A stretch of DNA of 34,542 bases from an uncultured Saprospiraceae bacterium (GTDB taxonomy: Bacteria; Bacteroidota; Bacteroidia; Chitinophagales; Saprospiraceae). The stretch is from NCBI GenBank assembly GCA_937981555.1, contig CALJOK010000080.1:1-34542 (forward strand). Reading direction: 5' to 3'. A program made the translations under genes and the position numbers. The notes under the pieces were generated by a model, which was not told the origin of the DNA, ran no database searches, and was given only the letters and a program-made list of their open reading frames with translations. Position 1 is the first letter of the stretch, and every line of letters begins with the position of its first letter. This document shows, piece after piece, positions 29,934-34,542 of this stretch.

Positions 29934-31104
29934 TTTGACTCCTCTTTTTTGATTTACTTTGCATTTTTCTAAAAATAGCTTCACTTACTTTTTGATGGCC
30001 TAAGACATTAATATGTCCGTCGATAATAAAATAATCTTCCTGCTCTAAAATGGTGGACATATCAATCAACTGAATCTTTTCCAAATGATTTTCTTCCACA
30101 TATTTTTTGAAGGCTACATAATAGATGTCCGTCGTTTCAAAAGATTCTAAATTGAACATAATGATCTTTCCTTTGAATCCTGCTTGCATTAATTGTATGA
30201 TCCTAAAAAAATGATCGACTTGACTAGCTAACTCCAATGATGGAACACCTTCTTTTCTTCGCTTGGTCACTTTTCTAATTGGATGGGCCAAAGTTTCAAA
30301 ACAATATTTGAATGGATAATAGTTCGATTGGAGGAAATTTCTTTTGTACCTAAATTGATATTCCCTTTCTGACGAGATTTCTAGCTGGTCCCCATTTTCT
30401 ACAAATGATTTATTTTCTCTATCATCATTCGAGCAATATTGCCAAATGATCGTTTGACAAGAATCCGTTTTTAATTTTTGAAACAATAAAAACTCGCGAG
30501 CAGTTCCATAAGAAACGATGCCCGTATTTAATACTTTCTTTTTCACTTTTTGCTCCAACAAATTTGAAAACGTTTCTTCTTGTTCTACCCCCCAACCCAT
30601 CGTATGAGAATCTCCGAGCATAATTATTTCTGGAAAATCGAGGGACGTTTCGTCATCCCGTGTTCCTTGAGAATTGACTTGATAATGATTAGAATATTCA
30701 AAGTTAGAATTAACGGAATGGCCTGATTGAAGGGTATAAAATAGATCTCGATCATACTTCCCTAAACCCATTTGAAAGGAAGGAATATTTCGAAAATATT
30801 GGAAATACATATTTTTAGAAAACTGAAGAATAGCTGGAGATTTAATCTGCTGTTGTTTTACTAAAGTAAACGTTGAATAAATCCCAAGCTCCATCATTAA
30901 AACTATACTAAACAGGTATAAATAACTGATTTTCAATCTTTTAGATAAATAATACAAGACTATTAAAATACCTGATATAATCAATAAAACATACACTCCA
31001 ATCGGAACCCAACCGCCGTTAAAATTATCATTAAAAAATATGGGCAGCACTAATAATGCTAATCCAAAAAGGAATTTCCGTAAATCTGTTTTTAAAAAAT
31101 TCAC
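29923..31104 (-). CDS. Membrane-anchored SGNH/GDSL-like hydrolase
   Basis: A 393-aa protein with two or three N-terminal membrane helices (about 10-27, 32-52, 60-80) and a periplasmic SGNH domain. Block I is GDSHTMGWGVEQ (nucleophile Ser), block III the YCSNDDREN Asn, and block V DGHINVLGH with the Asp-His pair. The catalytic triad is therefore complete. Such proteins remove or add acyl groups on sugars and peptidoglycan. The start codon is GTG (31102-31104), 5 bp after the end of the glycosyltransferase gene. In an operon with a glycosyltransferase and a GNAT protein, modification of a surface polysaccharide is the most likely job (inference). Confidence 0.85.
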   Translation of the reverse strand: MNFLKTDLRKFLFGLALLVLPIFFNDNFNGGWVPIGVYVLLIISGILIVLYYLSKRLKISYLYLFSIVLMMELGIYSTFTLVKQQQIKSPAILQFSKNMYFQYFRNIPSFQMGLGKYDRDLFYTLQSGHSVNSNFEYSNHYQVNSQGTRDDETSLDFPEIIMLGDSHTMGWGVEQEETFSNLLEQKVKKKVLNTGIVSYGTAREFLLFQKLKTDSCQTIIWQYCSNDDRENKSFVENGDQLEISSEREYQFRYKRNFLQSNYYPFKYCFETLAHPIRKVTKRRKEGVPSLELASQVDHFFRIIQLMQAGFKGKIIMFNLESFETTDIYYVAFKKYVEENHLEKIQLIDMSTILEQEDYFIIDGHINVLGHQKVSEAIFRKMQSKSKKRSQNGI

Positions 31105-31109
31105 TTGGC

Positions 31110-32417
31110 TTAAACTTGTTTTTCAAGGTAATTTAGAAATTTTTCCATCTGATCATCCCAACGAAATTGTTGTAATGCTTCCCTTTTTATAGGACGAGTA
31201 ATGGTCCCATTCTCTAACCATTCTTGGTAATATTTTAGGATAAAGTCTTCTACTACTTTTTGGTAATCATCATGATCATAGGCAACTATACCTGCATTCA
31301 ATTCATCAAATATTTTCTCAAACTCAAAATCTTTCGAGCCTTTGATGATTAATAAAATTGGATTTTGCGCAGCAATATATTCATAAAACTTTGCCGTCAA
31401 AATACCTTGTTGATTTTCACTCGCCCAACTCAACAATAAATTAATCTGACTCTTTTGCTGAATCATTTTCGCTTCCTGCATCGACGTAATTCCATGTGTC
31501 ACATTTATTTTTTGTAGACCAAAATCATTAATCCATTGCATCCAAATCGCTTCCTCTTTTCCAGCGTAGTTGAGTTGAATTTTTTCTTTATCAATCTTTC
31601 CTTGAGCAATTAAAGTTTGCAGCGCTTTCATAAGCAACTCCGCTGAACGCAAATTGGCATAAATAGAACCGGTGTAGGAAATAGAAAATTTCTCAAAAAA
31701 AGGTGTTTCAATTGCTGGAGCTATGGCTGAAGAAATAGCATTTCGTAAAACATAAATGTTAGCATGATAAGCGGATAAATTTTTCGTCAACCCTTCCGAC
31801 ACCGTCGTAACCACATCTGCTTTTTTTAGAATTTTTCGATTAAACCAATGTTGTAATTTTGGAAAATAAACATTGCCTCGAATTTCATCAACATGCAAAT
31901 CCCGAAAGTCCGCAATCCAAATTAATTGAGGATTCCATCTTTTTAAAAGATAACAAATCAAGTGATTGGAATAAGGCTTAAAAGAAGAAAAGATGACTTC
32001 CATCTTATTTTCCTTAATCATCTTTTTTCCCTTAAAAAAACCTCCAAGAATAAAAGTAAGTGCACCGTCAGCGAGAATGAGATTGAAGGGAAAGGAGTAC
32101 GCTAGTTTTGTAATAAATTTTACGATTCGATTTTCTTTTACGCCTTCATTAATACTAGTTGACGCGTTATTTTTTTTACTTAAAAAAGTACGTAAGTCGT
32201 AAGTCCAAACTTCCACCGTATTAGCAACAGCATTATCGTCCAAAGGAAAATGATCTTTTTCGAAAAGTTGTCGATTGGAAGTCGTCAATCCAAATACTCC
32301 TGCAAAATGCTTTTGCGCTTCGACATGAAAATTATAAATACGAACCGTCGCTACCGTTTTGGTAGGAGGGAAATAGTAGGAACAAATCAATATCTTTTTG
32401 TCGGAAAAATTTTTCAT
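31110..32417 (-). CDS. Glycosyltransferase, GT4-like
   Basis: A 435-aa protein with the two Rossmann-type domains of GT-B enzymes. The N-terminal part begins ILICSYYFPPTKTVATVRIY, and DADVVTTVSEGLTKNLSAYH lies at the middle hinge. The C-terminal part contains ISYTGSIYANLRSAELLMKA and LLLSWASENQQGILTAKFYE, with the E..(A)..KFYEY motif where GT4 enzymes bind the nucleotide sugar. I use ATG 32417; a TTG two codons upstream is less likely. Gene order on the minus strand is glycosyltransferase, SGNH hydrolase (5-bp gap), GNAT (11-bp overlap), so it is one operon. The product sugar is unknown. Confidence 0.87.
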   Translation of the reverse strand: MKNFSDKKILICSYYFPPTKTVATVRIYNFHVEAQKHFAGVFGLTTSNRQLFEKDHFPLDDNAVANTVEVWTYDLRTFLSKKNNASTSINEGVKENRIVKFITKLAYSFPFNLILADGALTFILGGFFKGKKMIKENKMEVIFSSFKPYSNHLICYLLKRWNPQLIWIADFRDLHVDEIRGNVYFPKLQHWFNRKILKKADVVTTVSEGLTKNLSAYHANIYVLRNAISSAIAPAIETPFFEKFSISYTGSIYANLRSAELLMKALQTLIAQGKIDKEKIQLNYAGKEEAIWMQWINDFGLQKINVTHGITSMQEAKMIQQKSQINLLLSWASENQQGILTAKFYEYIAAQNPILLIIKGSKDFEFEKIFDELNAGIVAYDHDDYQKVVEDFILKYYQEWLENGTITRPIKREALQQFRWDDQMEKFLNYLEKQV

Positions 32418-32492
32418 AATCAATTTCGGAAGCCAAAAGTAAGCACTTCTTTTTAAAAAAAATCAACATTTATATTTTTCATTTGCTAGGAC

Positions 32493-32655
32493 TAAGCACT
32501 TGATCAAAATATCTATGAGTAAAATTTTGAAATTATTATTTTCTCTCGCGAGGCAAAAAACGCAAACCTAGCCTTATGCTATGGTGAGTATTTTTAACGA
32601 AGAGAAAGGAAGTAATAAATCAAAATTACTTATAGATACTTTGATCAAGTGTTTA
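32493..32655. repeat. 163-bp long-hairpin element, copy 2
   Basis: The 30-bp ends are inverted repeats with only three mismatches (32493-32522 with 32626-32655; the core is cacttgatcaaa/tttgatcaagtg). The two central boxes aggcaaaaaacg (32551-32562) and tttttaacga (32591-32600) are identical to those of copy 1 at 19896-20056 and sit at matching distances: 58 and 57 bp from the left end, and 55 bp from the right end in both. The arms differ in sequence from copy 1 while staying self-complementary. The element ends 21 bp before the start codon of the alkyl-sulfatase-like gene. Confidence 0.78.
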
Positions 32656-32661
32656 TATTTG
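32654..32661 (+). promoter_or_regulatory. Candidate -7 element for the alkyl-sulfatase-like gene
   Basis: TATATTTG matches the Bacteroidota -7 consensus TAnnTTTG at the right edge of the long-hairpin element, 15 bp before the start codon. No TTG lies at the standard 19-21 bp upstream; the nearest is only 10 bp away. The match may be fortuitous, or the element may supply the promoter in another way. Confidence 0.35.
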
Positions 32662-32676
32662 TAAAAAACAAACAAA

Positions 32677-34389
32677 ATGAAATTCTACCTCAACTTACTT
32701 TTTTGCCTCCTTTTTCTTTTCTCTTGCCAATCAAAAAAAGAAAACATCTCCTTTGAAAAACCGATTTCTTCGGTCGAAGACTTAATCAAACACTCGGAAG
32801 AATTTATTACCCCTGAAGTCATTGAGGTCGTCAAAGGGGTGCATGTTGCCATTGGATTTGGATTGGCTAATTCTATCTTGATTGAGGGAGAAAATGGCAA
32901 CATCATTGTCGATTGTATGGAAAGTAATGAGGCCGCGGCGAAGGTAAAAGCAGCTTTTGATCAGATTAGTAATAAACCAGTCAAAGCGTTAATTTATACC
33001 CACAATCATGCAGACCATATTTTTGGAGCTGGAACGATGGCAGGGGAGGACAACCCTGAAATTTATTCTCATGAGTTGACCAACTATTATATTGATCGAT
33101 TATTGAATGTCGTGCGACCAATTATAGGGGAACGAAGTGGGCGAATGTTTGGGACTAGTTTGGATGAGGATAGTCATGTCAATTGTGGAATTGGTCCAAG
33201 ATTAGATGCTAATGAAAATACGACTCGGACATTGTTGCGACCAACCGTTACTTTTAAAGAGGAATTGGCAATCGAAATTGAAGGGGTGAAAATAAAATTA
33301 ATCCATGCACCTGGCGAAACCAATGATCAGCTATTTGTGTGGATCGCAGATCGAAAAATTTTGTTGCCAGGCGATAATATTTATAAGGCATTTCCCAACC
33401 TCTATACCATTCGAGGAACTTCGTATCGAGATGTAAAAATGTGGTCAGCGAGTTTGGATAAAATGCGTTTTTTAAATCCAGAGATTTTAATTCCAAGTCA
33501 TACGCGTCCGATCAAAGGGGCGGAAAATATTCAAGGCATTTTGCGAGACTACCGAGATGCAATTCAGTTTGTGCACGACCAAACGATTCGACAAATGAAT
33601 AAAGGTTTGACTCCTGATGAGTTGGCAGAAAAAGTAGTTTTACCAAAACATTTAAGCGAGTCTCCTTATTTACAAGAATTTTATGGGCGAGTAGATTGGT
33701 CCGTCAAAAGTATTTTTAGTGGCTACCTGGGTTGGTTTGATGGGAAATCTTCTACACTACTTCCGCTTCCCGTAAAAGAAAAAGCGGAGAAAATGGCTGC
33801 CCTCGCAGGAGGTGAAAAACAACTATTGGAAAATGCCCTTGCTGCCATCGACAACAAAGAATACCAATGGGCCTTGGAGCTGGCAGATTATCTTAAACGA
33901 TTATCGCCTGATGATCCTAAGATTGATGAATTGCGCCAAACATGTTTAATTGCTTTAGGAGAAAAACAATCTAATCCGAATGCTCGAAATTATTATTTAA
34001 GTCAAGCTTTGGAAATAAAAGGGGAGTTAGCAAAAGTCGATGGCGTACGATCTTTAGAAATGATTCATCAAGTTCCTTTGGAGGCAATGTTTAATTCTAT
34101 GTCCGTTAGATTGGTTCCGGAGAAGAGTTTAGATTTTGATAAAAAAGCGGTTTTTAATTTTACAGATACAGGAGAGAAATGGTCGGTGCATGTGAGGAGA
34201 GGAGTAGCAGAAATTCAGTCCTTTGCTTTGGAAGATCCGGAGTTGACCATTTCAACTACGTCGATTATTTGGAAGGAGATTGTGGCTAAGGTGAGAAATG
34301 CGAAGATGGCGATAGCGAAAGGGGATTTGAGTATTGAAGGAGGCATGGGTGCCTTTGGAGAATTTATGGGGATGTTTGTGGAGGAGTAA
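32677..34389 (+). CDS. Alkyl-sulfatase-like metallo-beta-lactamase lipoprotein (SdsA1/BDS1 type)
   Basis: A 570-aa protein. Lipobox LFSC (Cys17) is followed by a metallo-beta-lactamase domain (about 50-290) with the dinuclear zinc motif THNHADH (His109, His111, Asp113, His114), APGETND (Glu214), LLPGDN (Asp233) and IPSHTRP (His275). A helical dimerisation region follows at about 290-440, then an SCP2-like C-terminal domain (about 450-570). That order is the one of class III alkyl sulfatases, which cut sulfate from alkyl chains; known members are about 650 aa, so this one is shorter. Signal and lipobox predict a periplasmic or outer-membrane lipoprotein, while SdsA1 is secreted. Another ester substrate, such as a sulfated polysaccharide-derived or phosphate ester, cannot be excluded. 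Confidence 0.88.
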   Translation: MKFYLNLLFCLLFLFSCQSKKENISFEKPISSVEDLIKHSEEFITPEVIEVVKGVHVAIGFGLANSILIEGENGNIIVDCMESNEAAAKVKAAFDQISNKPVKALIYTHNHADHIFGAGTMAGEDNPEIYSHELTNYYIDRLLNVVRPIIGERSGRMFGTSLDEDSHVNCGIGPRLDANENTTRTLLRPTVTFKEELAIEIEGVKIKLIHAPGETNDQLFVWIADRKILLPGDNIYKAFPNLYTIRGTSYRDVKMWSASLDKMRFLNPEILIPSHTRPIKGAENIQGILRDYRDAIQFVHDQTIRQMNKGLTPDELAEKVVLPKHLSESPYLQEFYGRVDWSVKSIFSGYLGWFDGKSSTLLPLPVKEKAEKMAALAGGEKQLLENALAAIDNKEYQWALELADYLKRLSPDDPKIDELRQTCLIALGEKQSNPNARNYYLSQALEIKGELAKVDGVRSLEMIHQVPLEAMFNSMSVRLVPEKSLDFDKKAVFNFTDTGEKWSVHVRRGVAEIQSFALEDPELTISTTSIIWKEIVAKVRNAKMAIAKGDLSIEGGMGAFGEFMGMFVEE

Positions 34390-34400
34390 CTAAACAGGCA

Positions 34401-34430
34401 ACGGGACTAGCCCATAAAGTGTGTCAAAAA
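34401..34430. repeat. Probable terminal inverted repeat of an IS256-like element
   Basis: The stretch ending ataaagtgtgtcaaaaa lies immediately behind the transposase stop, where IS256-family elements have their inverted-repeat end (commonly of the TTTGACACAC type). The exact end and the target duplication cannot be set because the other end is outside the window. Confidence 0.45.
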
Positions 34431-34542
34431 TTATTTATCAAGCCATTTAAGAAAACGGTCACCAAACATAAGACCTAAATTTTCTTGAATGGCTTTCCAT
34501 TTAAACGCCTTTCGCTTCCACGATTTTTCGTTTTGCATCAAG
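34431..34542 (-). CDS. IS256 (mutator) family transposase, C-terminal fragment at the window edge
   Basis: 36 codons plus a stop (34431-34433) on the minus strand, open at the window's right end. The sequence includes WKRKAFKWKAIQENLGLMFG and ends DRFLKWLDK. The W...A..W..(A/I)...L.(I/L).F..R pattern is that of the very C-terminus of IS256-type DDE transposases. Most of the gene lies beyond the window, so whether it is intact cannot be judged. Confidence 0.6.
   Translation of the reverse strand, partial: LMQNEKSWKRKAFKWKAIQENLGLMFGDRFLKWLDK

Overview
The window is about 34.5 kb of AT-rich DNA from a member of the Bacteroidota, most likely the Saprospirales (Saprospiraceae/Lewinella/Haliscomenobacter type). 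Several kinds of evidence point there: a type IX secretion C-terminal sorting domain with an SprB-like repeat, a TonB-dependent receptor with STN and carboxypeptidase-regulatory-like N-terminal domains followed by a DUF4249 lipoprotein, a LytS/LytTR two-component pair, PorT-like barrels, YHYH proteins, a TPR-CHAT protease-like protein beside an ECF-like sigma gene, and a textbook Bacteroidota promoter (TTG-N19-TAnnTTTG) at 11660-11689. The order is inferred from gene content only. No rRNA, tRNA or CRISPR array was seen.

Layout. (1) 1-1027: REP-like hairpins and a 3' remnant of a REP-associated (Y1/RAYT) transposase, then a 57-aa double-glycine leader peptide and a small membrane protein that converge on one bidirectional terminator. 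(2) 1462-4253: a four-gene operon of an outer-membrane barrel, a double zinc ribbon, an ExbD/MotB-like and an ExbB/MotA-like protein, which looks like a proton-driven envelope device. (3) 4576-8912: an ECF-like sigma factor overlapping (ATGA) an anti-sigma-like membrane TPR protein, convergent with and overlapping a 918-aa TPR-CHAT protein. A 40-aa KGG-containing peptide lies behind the CHAT gene at 9402-9524, followed by a 494-aa helical Bacteroidota protein. (4) 11750-17963: exported envelope genes, namely two barrel-like proteins, a CsgG-like protein, a T9SS-secreted lectin-like/SprB-like protein with a perfect 15-bp hairpin in its signal-peptide codons, and a TonB_C-repeat lipoprotein.

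(5) 17999-24821: a LytTR regulator and LytS-type kinase facing a run of YHYH proteins, a MORN-repeat lipoprotein and a DUF6702-like protein. A relict of a second copy of the regulator/kinase operon, with most of both genes deleted, lies inside the run. (6) 25127-29301: EF-hand lipoprotein, TonB-dependent receptor, DUF4249 lipoprotein. (7) 29388-32417, minus strand: glycosyltransferase, SGNH hydrolase, GNAT acetyltransferase, probably one operon. (8) 32677-34389: alkyl-sulfatase-like metallo-beta-lactamase lipoprotein. The window ends inside an IS256-like transposase.

The most interesting non-coding signal is a pair of long-hairpin elements (161 bp at 19896-20056 and 163 bp at 32493-32655). 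They share two central boxes at almost identical spacing and have self-complementary arms whose sequences differ between the copies. Each ends 21-24 bp before a start codon. This could be a structured, mobile or cis-regulatory element family not explained by any coding feature. Other points of interest are the sigma/anti-sigma/CHAT module, the proton-channel operon, the two leader peptides and the duplicated-then-deleted LytTR locus.
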